Below, one piece after another: positions 1 through 12,281 of a stretch of DNA of 64,000 nt. Position numbers and translations under genes: made by a program. The notes beneath the pieces are model-generated. The model was given only the letters and a program-made list of their open reading frames with translations. It did no database searches and was not told where the DNA came from. Location: assembly GCF_028640845.1 (NCBI RefSeq), contig NC_080548.1, positions 12,605,814 through 12,669,813 of the forward strand, given 5' to 3'. Within the stretch, counting starts at the first letter, position 1; the number at the start of each line of letters is the position of its first letter. This DNA is from Ahaetulla prasina (taxonomy: Eukaryota; Chordata; Lepidosauria; Squamata; Colubridae).

Positions 1-1780
1 TGACGAGGTGTTAGCCTTGTGACGTAGTCCATACAGGAAAGATGCCCAGATGAAGTAAATATACTTTATTGTTATATCAACAGAATCTTGCAAATTTGAA
101 AGTACATTTCTCCCTTGTCACCTTTGCAGCCCAAGAAACTAGGGTGGGTCCCTTCTGAGACATTTGCCAGTCTGCCATTACTTTTGCCAGCTTAGCTGCT
201 TTATATTAGAGCGCTCCCCAGGCTGTGGCTCTTCCTGATGTCTCCCAAGGTCATTCCAACATATCATCATACTAGTGACTGTCTGGAGGGCTTCCCAGTC
301 CAGCGGAAGGGCACAACTGGTACACTAGAGGAAGTTGTGCAAGTACCTTCCTGGGCACACCTGCCACCTGCTCTCAGATTACAAAACCATCCTCTTCCCC
401 TTCTTGGGGTCTCAATTGGTGAAAACCTGGTTGGGTACAATTTTTGGAGGTGGTCTCCCCCCCACTCCCCAGGCCAAACCAGGCATCTGTTAAACAAGCC
501 AGGTCAGCTTCCTCATCTATAGTAAATCATGAATGAAGGCAGCTTTGTTACATCCCAACCTGGCATTCAGGATCGGCAGCTGGAGGCCAGGGCCACTGAG
601 GATACAATAGGACAGTGGATGGAAGCCAAGGGCTGGACAGTCAACTGCTTTCAAGCTGTGGCCCCATGTCCCCACCCCTACTTCCCTGCCATGCTTCTTC
701 TGTCATCGCTCTTGTGATGATCCTGTCTGCCCTTTCCCTTCTCCCATCTTCAGGCACATTTGCACAATCTTTCCTCCACCTACAACACACACAAACCTGA
801 CCCAGCGCCCCACAGCTATTTTCTTTTGTAGAGGATGGATACTGTAAGCTGGCCTCTCTTGCAGGAACTTCTTGTACGTCTTAGAATCCAGATAGATTAA
901 CTTCAACACATCATGATTCAGATATTGGATAAAAAAAGCTACCTTGAGGCCGTGCTTAGTATCAAAACTTTTCATTTGGAATTCAGTTCTTCAAAGAAAC
1001 ATATTCTTTATTAACAAATAGCCCTCTTTCATAGAACCAAGGCATATCATAACTCTCAAAATTTAAGAAATTTAAATATTGAGAGGCAGGGTTTTTTTTC
1101 TATTTCCATATACCTTTCTCTAAACTATTTAAGTTTTTTGTTGAAACTGAGAGACTGAAACGCCAAATGGAACGCTGCTATTACTTTTCATTGTCCTGAC
1201 AGTCATAAAGCACGGTTAATCATGCGTAGGCAGGCATGTTTCCATGACAGCTCTAGTTGAGGCTGAATTTGTTTCTGAAGAAACTGGGGCTTAATTGTCT
1301 ATAATACTTTGGTGACAAAACATGTTTTTTCTTCCTTGTTTCAAGCGCAGTGTGAAATACGGTTTTAAAGGAGCTCTGCGTGCTCATTTATATTCATGAA
1401 AGAAATTTAGAAAGCGGAATAAACTCTTCCAACAACTTATTTAAAGACTTTTAAAAATACGATTCATTGCAATATAGATTGCTTTAAATGCTGTTGCTTA
1501 GGATAGGGGTTAACTGAATGGGGGAATAGTCATATTCAATAGTCGGAAAGTTGGATTGGATCCAGAAAGAACAGGTTGAATCCTCACTAGACATTGGAGT
1601 TCACTAGATCAATGTTTCTTAAATTTTTAAGTTTTAATTATTCATATGCCACCCATAGTCGCTGTGGATAATGAGATGGGTGGCATATAAATTTAATAAA
1701 TGGCTAAAATATTGTATTATTTTTCAACCTAGCCTGGCAAATCATTTAGCTTTCACAGATCCTAGGACTATACTTTAAAT
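1..1780. other. Unassigned, RCAN3 intron
   Basis: No gene recognised. 1-800 has GC-moderate sequence with CTTTATTGTTATATC near the left edge and may be an old repeat I cannot name. 1000-1780 is AT-rich and apparently single-copy. Confidence 0.4.
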
Positions 1781-1781
1781 C

Positions 1782-1862
1782 ATGGTGGGGAATCATGGCT
1801 CTTTTATGACTTGTAGACTTCCAGCTCCCAGAATTCCTGAGCCAGCCTGCTGGGCCAGAGAT
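1782..1862. mobile_element. Half of an old hAT foldback
   Basis: It carries GACTTGTAGACTTCCAGCTCC and CAGAATTCCTGAGCCAGC, one diverged arm of the palindromic family. No intact end or duplication. Confidence 0.55.
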
Positions 1863-2204
1863 TGTTGTTACATTGTTGGATCGTGCTATAACGTCACTAA
1901 ATAATTATGGCCATTTGGGGCTTGTTTTACATCAGAAAGATAGACAGGCAGATAAATACTATACTATGGAGCTGATCGATCTATGAATGTAGTTCAACTT
2001 CTGTGCATGTTTACCTAGAAGTGGGTTCATTGAATAAAATGCAGCTTACTTCTTAGACATTTATAGAAGAGCTAGACAATGGTATGGGAACTGAACCTGG
2101 CCCTTTTAGGTACTACATTAAACACAGTATTGGAAACAGAATAGCATAGTTCTATTAAATCTATCTTCCTCTGGAAAGGAATGGACTATGCCAGCTTGAT
2201 ACAA

Positions 2205-2392
2205 AGGCATCAGACTAGAAACTGGGAGGCCGGGAGACCTAGTCCTGCTTTAGGCACAAAACCAGCTGGGTGACTTTGGGCCAGTCACTTTCCCTTAGCC
2301 TAGGAAGGAGACAATGGAAAACCACCCCTGAAAATTGAAACGTACAGAGACTTGTCCAGGCATTCTTCAAGAATCGGACATGATTGAACAGA
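2205..2392 (+). repeat. tRNA-derived squamate SINE (Sauria-type)
   Basis: It holds a tRNA-like start (ACTAGAAACTGGGAGG), then GCTGGGTGACTTTGGGCCAGTCACT, the usual body of this SINE. The 3' part ends CGGACATGATTGAACAG, a tail shared with BovB-type LINEs, which would have mobilised it. Confidence 0.7.
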
Positions 2393-2775
2393 AGGAGGGA
2401 GGGGAATGGAAACTAGATCCAGAGCGAAAGAATAAAAGAAGTGACTTGACATGGGGTAGGTTTTACCCAGAGGCAGCAGAAGGGACATTATTAAGGAAGG
2501 ACTATGGTGTGAAGACATGCTATGTGTTTTCAGAGCACCTGTTTCCATCCAGAGGCCGACCAGTGGGATGGGGTGTGGTTTCTAGAATTACTGGCCAGCC
2601 GGCAGTCCCAACCCAGGTAAAGGAGGCTGCTTTAACACCTGAGATACAAGAGCCTGGGCATGGAGTGGCATAGAGGTCCAAGTGCTTTTGATAGAGCAGC
2701 CTGTTTCCTTGCACTGGGTTAGGATCCAGAGACAGCACCCTCTGTTCCTGACATGGGTTAAAAATGTGGAATTGG

Positions 2776-2834
2776 GATAGGATAGGATAGGATAGGATAG
2801 GATAGGATAGGATAGGATAGGATAGGATAGGATA
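2776..2834 (-). repeat. (ATAGG)n pentamer array
   Basis: About twelve units directly abut the 3' end of a minus-strand LINE fragment (2835-3115). The unit is a variant of the AATAG tails found on the other copies. Confidence 0.95.
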
Positions 2835-3115
2835 GAATTCTTTATTGGCCAAGTGTGATTGGACACACAAGGAATTTGTCTTGGTGCATATGCTCTCAGT
2901 GTACATAAAAAGATAAGATACCTTCATCAAGGTATAACACTTACAACACTTAATGATAGTCATAGGCTACAAATAAGCAATCAGGAAACAATATCAGTAT
3001 AAATCGTAAGGATACAAGCAACAAAGTTACAGTCATAAGTGGAAGGAGATGGGTGATGGGAACGATGAGAAGATTAATAGTAGTGCAGATTTAGTAAATA
3101 GTTTGAGGAGATGAA
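2835..3115 (-). mobile_element. CR1-L3-type LINE 3' end
   Basis: It shares CCAAGTGTGATTGGACACAC, GAATTTGTCTTGGTGCATATG and GCTCTCAGTGTACATAA with five other copies in the window. The conserved 3' end points left and runs into the pentamer array. No coding sequence is left. Confidence 0.8.
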
Positions 3116-3249
3116 TTTTAAAAGCTTGTGTAATAACCCACTCAGAGCCTCTAAGACTGAGCAGAATAAAAATCCAAATACATGGAAGTGTGTGTGTGTG
3201 TAGTATATAATGTACGTATGTATATTTGTTAAATGTATGTACATTTTTT

Positions 3250-3563
3250 AAGTGAATTTTATCCCATTTTATGACCTTTCTTGCCACTGTTGTTAAGTGA
3301 ACCATTGCAGTTGTTAAATGAGTTACACGGTTAAATGAATCTGGTTTCCCCCATTGACTGCTTATAAGAAGGCCTCAAAAGTTGATCACATGACCCTGGG
3401 GCACTGGAACCGTCATAAATATGACTCAGTCGCCAAGCATCTGAGTTTTGATCAGGTGACGCTGGGGATACTGCAATGGCCATGTGAAAAACAGCACTTT
3501 TTTCTGTGCCATTGTAACTTTGAGTGGTTGTTAACTGAACTGTTATAAGTCGAGGACTACCTG
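3250..3563. mobile_element. Tigger-like MITE, left end lost
   Basis: Contains TTAAGTGAATTTTATCCC, GTTGATCACATGACCCTGG and the right end AAGTCGAGGACTACCTG followed by TA. Confidence 0.75.
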
Positions 3564-3604
3564 TATTTTGCCTTTATTTTGTTCATTTCAGGCCAGTGTA
3601 CATA

Positions 3605-3712
3605 ATGTTCCCACCTCCTGTTTTCCCCACAATAACCCTGTGAGGTGGTTTGGGTTCAGAGAGATGGGCTGGGCCAAAGTCCCCCAGACCCATTGAAGTT
3701 GGACCAGGCAAT
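3605..3712 (-). repeat. SINE fragment (same family as 2205)
   Basis: The minus strand carries GACTTTGGCCCAGCCC and CTCACAGGGTTATTGTGGG, the central body of the tRNA-derived SINE. The tRNA head is missing. Confidence 0.5.
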
Positions 3713-5620
3713 AATCACTGTCTGGTGGGGTGGGGGGTGGGAAGGGAAGGGAGCCAGCTCCTAAAAGTATTTTTTCATCATCAGATGAAGTGAAATCCAG
3801 CATTTCCTTCTGTAACAAAATATCCCCATCTAATGCATTTTATGATAATTGCCATATATCTGTTCGATGTTATGAAATACCTTTGAGAGATGCCATGTTT
3901 CTCTTGAACACATACAGTATTGCACTTCTCAAATACTGGCCATCGATGGTAGCATTGGATGTTTCCTTATGTGGTATGTTGTCGCCTGCTTGTTGCACAT
4001 ATTCGTCTTTTTGCTTTTTGTACATAGTCAGTGACAGAAATAGAATTTGATCTGATTTGATCTTCCACCATCTGAAACCAGCCTTGCTTACATCCTATCA
4101 AATTATCCTGGGATCAGTGGCCTCTGATCTTTCTACATTTGAGGAAAAGATACATAAAAGAACCTCTTGTCTGACTGGTGCTTTCTGCTAACTGGGTTTT
4201 TAAAAATGAAATAGCCACGTTTAAGGTTTCTACCTTACTCTAATATTATTTATACATACCTGGAACAATGCCCCTCCTCCCCCTCCCATCATAAGAATAC
4301 TTATTTTGATTTGTATCCTGTGTAGCACATTTCTCTTTCGACCCTCATACAATTATTATTTTTTTCCCTTGTTCATTGCATGGAGCAGAGGCAGCAACCA
4401 ACCCTGGGAATGTTTCGTTGCAAAAATAACCTGTGCTCTGATTATGCTGATCTGGTTCCCTGCGATCCTTTCCATCTCCTCTCAGTGACAGCCTGGCCTG
4501 ATCATTGTCCCCATAATCCTGATTTATTCACTTAGCTACCTCTGCAGGATACTCCCTCCGGTGTTCCAAAAAAACAGGGTGACTTAATGAAATGGTCCAC
4601 AAGGTCATCTTGAGCGAGCCTACCTAGAGATGATGCAGTGCTACAGAACTTCTTTTAATTCCTAGGCCCCCCCTCCCCTGACCTTGACAGTAGGGTGGGA
4701 GGGGTGGAAGTCCTCTTGCACTAGGGCCAAAAGGGAAGAGGGTGAATGGAGAAAGAAGGTGGCATTTTATTTTTGGCTGCACATCGCCCTGGGCATCCAT
4801 AAATGAGAATTTCTTTGCCTCAGTGATTCTGCCAAGGACACATGTAATAGGTGGCTGTTTAGTTTGATGACCTCCAAAATAGACGAGGGGGACAGCGGGA
4901 GAAAGCCTGAGCGTTAGTCCAGCGCTCTGGGAAAAAGACTGATAACATGTGGCCCTAAATCAGATACGTGTATACTTTTTTTAAAGCAGTTGGCTTAACA
5001 GCTTTCGGATGGAAGAGGGGAATTATGTAATAGCTGATGTAATAACATTCCAGGCTGTGGCTGGGAAATCATGAAGTGTAACAGGCTGGCTTGTCTTTGT
5101 TCTGTCCATGGAGCAGGGTCTGCGTGAGTGAAGCAGATCTTGGCTTTCCAAGGCTTCTTTTCTGCAGAGGTGGGATAGTCCAGTATTTCTGTTTGGTAAT
5201 GGGTTATATTGTACCGACCGTAAAATGAGTTATAGGAGTTGATCGACTATAAAGATTACAGATTTTATGTGTTTTCTCACGGCATCATTTCTGTAATCAA
5301 AATCGGATCCTCTTTCTCGTGAAGCTTTGTGGGCAGAGAGATTTCCAGAGATCTCCTAGGACCTGCATTTGTGATGTTGGTTAAACATTTTGTTCAGTCA
5401 CTAATCATGCTCCAATAGTCACCTACAAGGGCATCATCAATACAGCCATTTCCATCTCGCAGCACTAATGGAAGAATGATTATGCTCCTTTATCCCCCCC
5501 CTTTTTTTTCTAGAAACTTCATATTTAGCCCTATGTGTGAAAAACTAAACCTCTAGTAAAAATGAGTCAGGCAGATGTGCTTAATGCTGGTGATTCATGG
5601 AGTGGAAACGTTAAGAATTT
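3713..5620. other. Repeat-poor intronic stretch
   Basis: No mobile element, splice-flanked exon or RNA gene recognised. It is one of the longest repeat-poor stretches in the window and could hold regulatory sequence. Its open frames are short and without family resemblance. Confidence 0.4.
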
Positions 5621-5624
5621 AGAC

Positions 5625-5708
5625 CAGTGTTTCTCATCCTCAGCAACTTCAAGATGTGTGGACTTCAACTCCCAGCATTCCAGTTTTGCTGACTGGGGAA
5701 TTCTAAAT
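5625..5708. mobile_element. Half of a hAT foldback (CAGTGTTTCTCA end)
   Basis: It starts CAGTGTTTCTCATCC, then GATGTGTGGACTTCAACTCC and GGGGAATTCT. The right arm is missing. Confidence 0.65.
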
Positions 5709-6159
5709 GCAGATTATGCTGCATGGTTAACAAGGCAGACTAGTTTATTTATTTATTTAGCATATGATATATCATACACAGACTAGCAATATATATTAAC
5801 ATTTCACCTAGATTAGACAAAACACAATAAAATTATAAGTGTTAAAAAGATCTATGTTCAAATACCAGTATCTAGGCCAGCTAACCGCTGAAGTACAACA
5901 TTGTTTATATTTTTAAAAAATCAGATACTGGGCTGGTATATGCCCTCAGCTTATAGCCAGCCACGATGTGATCTTCAGTTTGACGTAAGACTGTGTGGTC
6001 ACCCTGAGGGATGGATATTATGCCCCATTTATGCAGTGTGTCCTGGCAGATGACATGTGAGGTGTGAATCTTATTCAGGATTGTCCATTACTGCCAGCCA
6101 GACTACTCTGTACTTTCCTAGCTCTCAAAATTACATGGTAATGAAAACCAACCCCAATA

Positions 6160-6600
6160 CGTGGCAGACATCATCTATTGCAATGTCCTTCCTGTTAAAG
6201 ACTACTTCAGCTTCAATCGCAATAATACAAGAGCAAACAATAGATTCAAACTTAATGTTAACCGCTTCAATCCTGATTGCAGAAAATATGATTTTTGTAA
6301 CAGAGTTGATCTGGGGCAGGCTGACAGCTTGGAACACACTGCCTGACTCTGTGGTCTCTTCTCAAACTCCCAAAAGCTTTAACCAAAAACTGTCTACCAT
6401 TGACCTCACCCCATTCCTAAGAGGACCATGAGGGGCGTGCATAAGAACATAAAAGTGCCTACCGTTCCTGTCCTAATGTTTCCTTTCATTATATCAAATC
6501 AATACAATTATTACATACTTTTGCTCATATATATGCTTATATGATATTTTGCTGATTTGTGTTGATGTTTGTGTATACTGTTGTGACAAAAAAAAAAAAG
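6160..6600 (+). mobile_element. LINE ORF2 C-terminal and 3' UTR fragment
   Basis: It encodes, with frame changes, IIYCNVLPVKDYFSFNRNN, RFKLNVNRFNPDCRKYDFCN and SFNQKLSTIDLTPFLRGP, then a 3' UTR with GAGGGGCGTGCATAAG and a poly(A)-like tail at 6589. The same family occurs at 38393, 46955 and 48170. It is diverged and inactive. Confidence 0.75.
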
Positions 6601-6892
6601 ACTTGGCTTATGCAGAGGTCAGGAAATTGACTTGGTAGATCTCACCAGTCTGGGTTCAGGTGATTTCTGCCACTGTTCAGCAAAGCTTGTACATTGCATA
6701 TAGGAAACATTAGGCAGAGAATTAACAAGATTTTGGGGATTGCCTGTAATTTTATATGTATGAAAATGACCGCAAATGCCATTATTTTAGGGATGCCTCC
6801 AGTAAAATAAAAAGTGGCAGCTATGCAAATATTGACCATATTTGATGGTAGCAGGTAGCAGTACTAAACTGTGCTTGACTTTTCAAGGGGAG

Positions 6893-6963
6893 AAAAAGCT
6901 AAGCAGGATCTAACCAGGTTAGTACCTGAATGGGAAACTAGGATATCCCAGACTATAGGGTAG
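6893..6963 (+). pseudogene. 5S rRNA-derived pseudogene or SINE3 head
   Basis: The stretch contains GCTAAGCAGGATC, CAGGTTAGTACCTG and ATGGGAAAC in the order and spacing of the vertebrate 5S rRNA internal promoter (box A, intermediate element, box C) and ends near TATAGGGTA, like the 5S 3' end. The first half of the gene is too diverged to align by eye. It is a retrocopy or a 5S-derived SINE rather than a working gene. Confidence 0.65.
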
Positions 6964-7097
6964 ATATAGGGTATTTTTAGCTATGTATGTACTAGGATTC
7001 AGAATTAGATCACAAGAGCTGATTTCTCTTCCGCCCCCGCCCTCCCAATTTTTAAAAAAGTTCTACCTTTTTTAATGTATAATTCAGGGCAGCAAAC

Positions 7098-7276
7098 CAG
7101 TGGTGGGTTCCTACCGGTTCGCCCCGGATTGGGTGAACCGGTAGCGGCGGCGGTGGGACGCTCCACCCACCCACCCGGACTCTTCTGTGCATGCGCAGAA
7201 GCTTCTGCACATGCGCAGAAGCGGTGCGCACGCCCATGAGCAAAACAGTAGCAACGGGTTTTGAAACCCACCCCTG
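7098..7276. mobile_element. Short hAT element (CAGTGGTGGGTT family)
   Basis: It begins CAGTGGTGGGTTCC and ends ACCCACCCCTG, with a perfect 8-bp target duplication CAGCAAAC. The body has ACCGGTTCGCCCC and the inverted ATGCGCAGAAG repeats typical of this subfamily. Confidence 0.9.
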
Positions 7277-7293
7277 CAGCAAACATACTCCTT

Positions 7294-7427
7294 CCTGTTT
7301 CTGTTTTCCCCGCCGCAACAACCCTGTGAGGTGGGAAACCCAGCTGGTTTTCATGCCCAAGATGAGACTAGAACTGTCTTCTGGTTTCTAGGCCAGCATC
7401 TTAGCCACTACACCAAAGTGACTCTGA
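7294..7427 (-). repeat. tRNA-derived squamate SINE
   Basis: The minus strand starts AGTCACTTTGGTGTAGTGG, with box A (TAGTGGCTAAGATGCTGG) and a degenerate box B (AGTTCTAGTC), then the AAACCAGCTGGG body and CCTCACAGGGTTGTTGCGG. A complete hAT element (7098-7276) lies immediately to the left. Confidence 0.65.
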
Positions 7428-7469
7428 TTCATTCATTTGCTGAAAGTTAAGGGAAGCACATAGCGGTCT

Positions 7470-7560
7470 CTTTTCCCTTCTCCCAGTTTATTCTCATAGC
7501 AACCCTGTAAGATGGTGTGGGCTGAGAGAGGAAGCCAGTGCTAAGGTCACTGAAGAATTT
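7470..7560 (-). repeat. SINE fragment
   Basis: It contains CATAGCAACCCTGTAAGATGG and GAGAGAGGAAGCCAGTGC, the same SINE body motif as the element just upstream, without the tRNA head. Confidence 0.45.
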
Positions 7561-8307
7561 ATTGTTTCAGAAAACGGGAAAGAAAGAAAATAATTGTTAA
7601 TCCCTCATTTTTGGAAATAAAAAAAAAACACCATCCATCCGTATGGATAAAAAAACCTTCCATTTGTAAGTAAGATGTACAGCTATATTAGACATGGAAA
7701 ACATACCTTTGTTAATTCTTCAGTCAATCTTCCTTGGCTTAAGGAAGGCGTTGCCTTCATGTACATACAGTACTATGTTTATTTTTCTCACGGTCAATAT
7801 GATCTTGCCTATAGGGCTACAGAAATGCTTAGCTTAGCAGGTCAACCTTGGAAATACAGCACAATTCTGATTGCCCTGAGTACCCAGAGATCAGCCTAAA
7901 ATGCATGCAGCGTGGCTGTTTGGGGGGAAAAAACAACATTAATACTCATTATCTGGATGAAGCAGCATATGGTACTGTATTTGGAAGATAATAGGATGAA
8001 GGCCATTCCTTTTTTTCTGACTTGGAGAAATAATAAACGCCGAAGAATTCTCACTGAATTCTGCTTACCTTGTGATTCTCATCTGCCTGTAAAGGATCAT
8101 CGATTCTAAATTTGGAATACTGGAAGAGAGAAACAGTGATAATGAGAAGCACTTTTTATACCAAGGCAGTCCCTTGAAAGGTTTCACAAATCTTGATAAG
8201 GCAAAATTGCAACCATAGGCAAGTTATGCGAACTTCGCTGTTATATGCTGAGATTCATGTTTAATGCAGAAGTCCTCAGATTTTCTTGGTCCGTCCTGCC
8301 CTTAGCG

Positions 8308-8437
8308 CAGGGGTCTGCAAACTTGGCTCTTTTAAGACTTGTGGACTTCAACTCCCAGAGATCCTAGCTGAGCTGGCTGAGGAACTCTGGGAGTTGAAGT
8401 CCACAAGTCTTAAAAGAGCCAAGTTAGCAGACCCCTG
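8308..8437. mobile_element. Palindromic hAT MITE (CAGGGGTCTCCAACC family)
   Basis: A 130-bp near-perfect palindrome (CAGGGGTCTGCAAAC... to ...GCAGACCCCTG) is flanked by CCTTAGCG/CCTTAGTG. The arms contain GACTTGTGGACTTCAACTCC, the common snake/squamate foldback element. Confidence 0.92.
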
Positions 8438-8820
8438 CCTTAGTGTGTCAATAATTTTTTTCACGACGCTCCTGGAAGTTTGTGCAGCATCCGTTAGAAG
8501 TCTGCTACTGTGTTATTTTCCATTGCTCCTGTGAGTTAACTGAGGTAGCCTGAGGCACCTTGGCATGTGGTTTGAAAACCATGGGCTTCGTGTAATATCC
8601 AACCTATTAATATGTACAGGTATGAAAATTAAATGAGCTTAATGCCTTGTACAAACCAGTCATCTGTGAGAGCAGCCAACTACTTGCCTTGAAGCAAACA
8701 TGAAGGGCATTTTTCATGTTACAGATTCAGCCTGCTCCAAGTAACTCTTAGTTTTGCAAATCTGAAACTTGGGTTCATTGCCCGTTGAACTAATATCACT
8801 GGATTACATTTAAAAAATTC

Positions 8821-9320
8821 AAAACGATGCTACAGAGCACTGCACACCAGAACAACTAGATACAAGAACAGTTTTTCCCCGAACGCCATCACTCTGCTAA
8901 ACAAATAATTCCCTTAACACTGTCAAACTATTTACTAAATCTGCACTATTATTAATCTTCTCATCGTTCCCGTCACCCATCTCCTTCCACTTATGACTGT
9001 AACTTTGTTGCTTATATCCTTACAATTTATACTGTAATTGATTGTTTCCTGATTGCTTAATTGTAGCCTATGACTATCATTAAGTGTTGTATCATTAAGT
9101 GTTAAATTTGTACCCTATGACTATCATTAAGTGTTGTAAGTGTTGTACCTTGATGAAGGTATCTTTTCTTTTATGTACACTGAGAGCATATGCACCAAAG
9201 GCAAATTCCTTGTGTCCAATAACACTTGGCCAATAAAAAATTCCTGTTCTGTTCTGTTCTATTCTATTCTATTCTATTCTATTCTATTCTATTCTATTCT
9301 ATTCTATTCTATTCTATTCT
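8821..9320 (+). mobile_element. CR1-L3-type LINE 3' end with (TTCTA)n tail
   Basis: The + strand copy begins within the last RT-protein codons (CTACAGAGCACTGCACACC, CCCGAACGCCATCACTCTGC), passes through the 3' UTR and ends CACTTGGCCAATAAAAAATTC, followed by TTCTG/TTCTA units to 9320. Part of the UTR (ACTATCATTAAGTGTTGTA) is locally duplicated. Confidence 0.85.
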
Positions 9321-9390
9321 AAAATCCATAATATCTTGACTCCAATGTTTTGTTTCATGGGATTCCTATGATTGTGACAACCCTGTAAAG

Positions 9391-9683
9391 CAGGGGTGTT
9401 CAAACTCAATTTCATTGAGGGCCGCATCAGGGTTGTGTTTGACCTGGGCGGGCGGTGGCCAGGGGGCGTGGCCACCTCAATATAATTCATTGAGGCTCCA
9501 TTTTTGGCCGTGATGGCTTCCTGCAGCTCTCTGCTGGTGAAAACGGAGCCCTCCTGAGCTCCGTTTTCACTGGCAGAGGCACGACAAGCTGGTCCGTCGC
9601 TATTTGCAGGGCGAGCCCGTGGGCTAGATCGAAGCACCGTGCAGGCCGGATCCAGCCCGCGGGCCTTGAGTTTGACACTCTTG
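9391..9683. mobile_element. hAT element (CAGGGGTGTTCAAACTC family)
   Basis: Terminal repeats are CAGGGGTGTTCAAACTCAA / TTGAGTTTGACACTCTTG, with a perfect CTGTAAAG 8-bp duplication. The body has GGGCCGCATCAGGG and CCGGATCCAGCCCGCGGGCC, the Charlie-like family found across amniotes. Confidence 0.92.
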
Positions 9684-10238
9684 CTGTAAAGCATTCTCAG
9701 ATAAAATTTCTCTGTATGCACAATTCATCTGCAACCATGTTAAATCCATAGTAAATTAAAAAGCTTTCAAAGTGTGAATTGCTGTAACAGTTAGTTGTTT
9801 AATGAAAATCTGACTGATGCTAATATATTTGAAAATCATGCAGATTATAGTGGGTGCATCATTGGTAGGCCTGAAGGGTCAGGTCGAGACTGATCATCCT
9901 GGAGAAGGTCTTTCTGTGTGGTTGCTAGGAGTCAATTTCGATGATGACATTATTCAATTACTGTATATATTTTACTCTAGAAGCAATAATAATGATAACA
10001 GCAACAACTAGATGGCAGTATGAAACGTAGCATTATATGCTCTTTCAAAATGCAGGTTATTTAAATACAAGAAAACCTGTAATTACATGAGCTTGTGTTT
10101 TTCTGTAAATATTGCAATAAAAGGTATCCAGAAGAAGAAAAAAAGAAAAACCAACTAAGCAACATTCTAGTTAAGTTTCTTTATTGAAGTAAGCTTTGAA
10201 GTACCTTCGTTATGTGTTTTTTTCCTCCCTATCCTTAG

Positions 10239-10430
<192 letters not shown>

Positions 10431-10964
10431 TGAATCCCCCACTTTCTATTAAAAATAGAAATAGTTCCCAGGGCTCTCCTTGCCTCTGCTCCATATCGTC
10501 TACTAGTACAACAGTTTTTATGTTAGTTAGTATAATTATCTTGCCTTTTGAAATCCTTACTGGCAAATCCTGCCTACCTTACGATGCTTCTGAGGCAAAA
10601 GAAGCTGCTTTCCTAGGGCACCTGTAGTCCTTTCACCACAAAAACAGGCTTGGAGAAGTTAAACGCATCCTTCACGAATAACTCATCAGGACAGCTGACA
10701 AATAAAATGGTTAGAGAAAATTCTGTCTACTGGGAAGTCATCCGCATGTGGACCATTACGTTTCTTGCAGATGTGCTGTGATGTGCTATATCTTAATGGT
10801 CAGAAAATCAGGATTATCTCAGCTTGATACTACAGGCACACACACAAAGCACACACAGTGTTCTGGGCTTGGCAAAGAACACTGCATTAAAAAAAGATTA
10901 TTTTTTACAGCACATTATTTCTGTGCCCTCAATGAGAATATATCTGCTGAACAAAACACTGCAT

Positions 10965-11073
10965 TGGCGACAAGAAGGGCATCCAACCAATAAACACCCA
11001 ACTCCATTCAGTTGCCCAGACTCCACCCCGCAAGGAATTATGGGATCATTAAAAGATGATGATGATGATTTCT
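10965..11073 (+). repeat. RTE/BovB-like LINE 3' end with (GAT)n tail
   Basis: It reads GGCGACAAGAAGGGCATCCAACC, CAGACTCCACCCCGCAAGG, ATTATGGGATCATTAAAAG and a GATGATGAT tail. This is the usual 3' end of an RTE-clade LINE common in squamates. Only the extreme 3' end is present, as expected for 5' truncation. It lies in an RCAN3 intron. Confidence 0.55.
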
Positions 11074-11740
11074 GTGCCCTGCATCAGTTATGCAGAATGT
11101 GTCTCTTCTTTATTTCCACTGTGGTAGTCCTACAAATAGGCAAGAAACTCTGCAATGTGTGGAACCCTACACGGAATTTTCCCACCTTCTTCTTTTTGAT
11201 TCCTTCTCATCTGCTCAGAATCCAGCAATGTTCGCTGTAAACTGTAGATCTATCTACATGGCTATATAGGCTATTAAAAATACTGGAAGGTCACAAAAAA
11301 TTCTACTTCATCCATGGCTGGAGATAAAATCTTAGCTTAGCCACTGATTCAGCAGGGAGTCTTCAGCAGCTTGCGCAGCTATAAAATAAAGGTGTGACCT
11401 TTCTTGCTAGAATACTGAATAAGTGGATACTTAATGGATGGGTACTTAAATAGACCCTTAATTTGGCTCAAGCAATATGTTATTTACTAACTACCCTGGT
11501 AACTGTTTAACTCAAATAGCTAGAAGAAAATTAACTATGCACTTGGAATCCAGTGTCTTGTCCAATCGGTGAAATGCAACTCCAAATAATCTTGATAGCT
11601 TTCCCAATTTTGTGTCCTCTAGATGTCATATATTATACAACAACTCCAAGCATTTTTAATGGAAATATCAAAGCAGGACTAGAGAGACTTTGTAAAAAAA
11701 TAATAATTAATCTGATATATTATGTGCCTTATTGCTCTGA

Positions 11741-12076
<336 letters not shown>

Positions 12077-12139
12077 TAATGAATATAAACTTCAATGGAT
12101 GTTTAATAACCGTTAAAGGTCTTGAAATGTCCTTTAAGT

Positions 12140-12281
12140 CAGGGGTCTCTAACCTTGGCAACTTTAAGACTTGTGGACTTCAACTCCCAGATTTCCTGAG
12201 CCAGCAAAGCTTTTTGCTGGCTGAGGAACTCTGGGAGTTGAAGTCCACAAGTCTTAAAGTTGCCAAGGTTGGAGACCCCTG
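12140..12281. mobile_element. Palindromic hAT MITE in RCAN3 intron
   Basis: 142-bp foldback flanked by a perfect CTTTAAGT duplication. Same family as 8308. It lies in the last RCAN3 intron. Confidence 0.93.

Noticed and set aside
1..10238. The 5' coding exon of RCAN3
   Set aside because: I looked for the acidic N-terminal segment and the start of the RRM domain and found no matching splice-flanked frame; it is probably upstream of the window.
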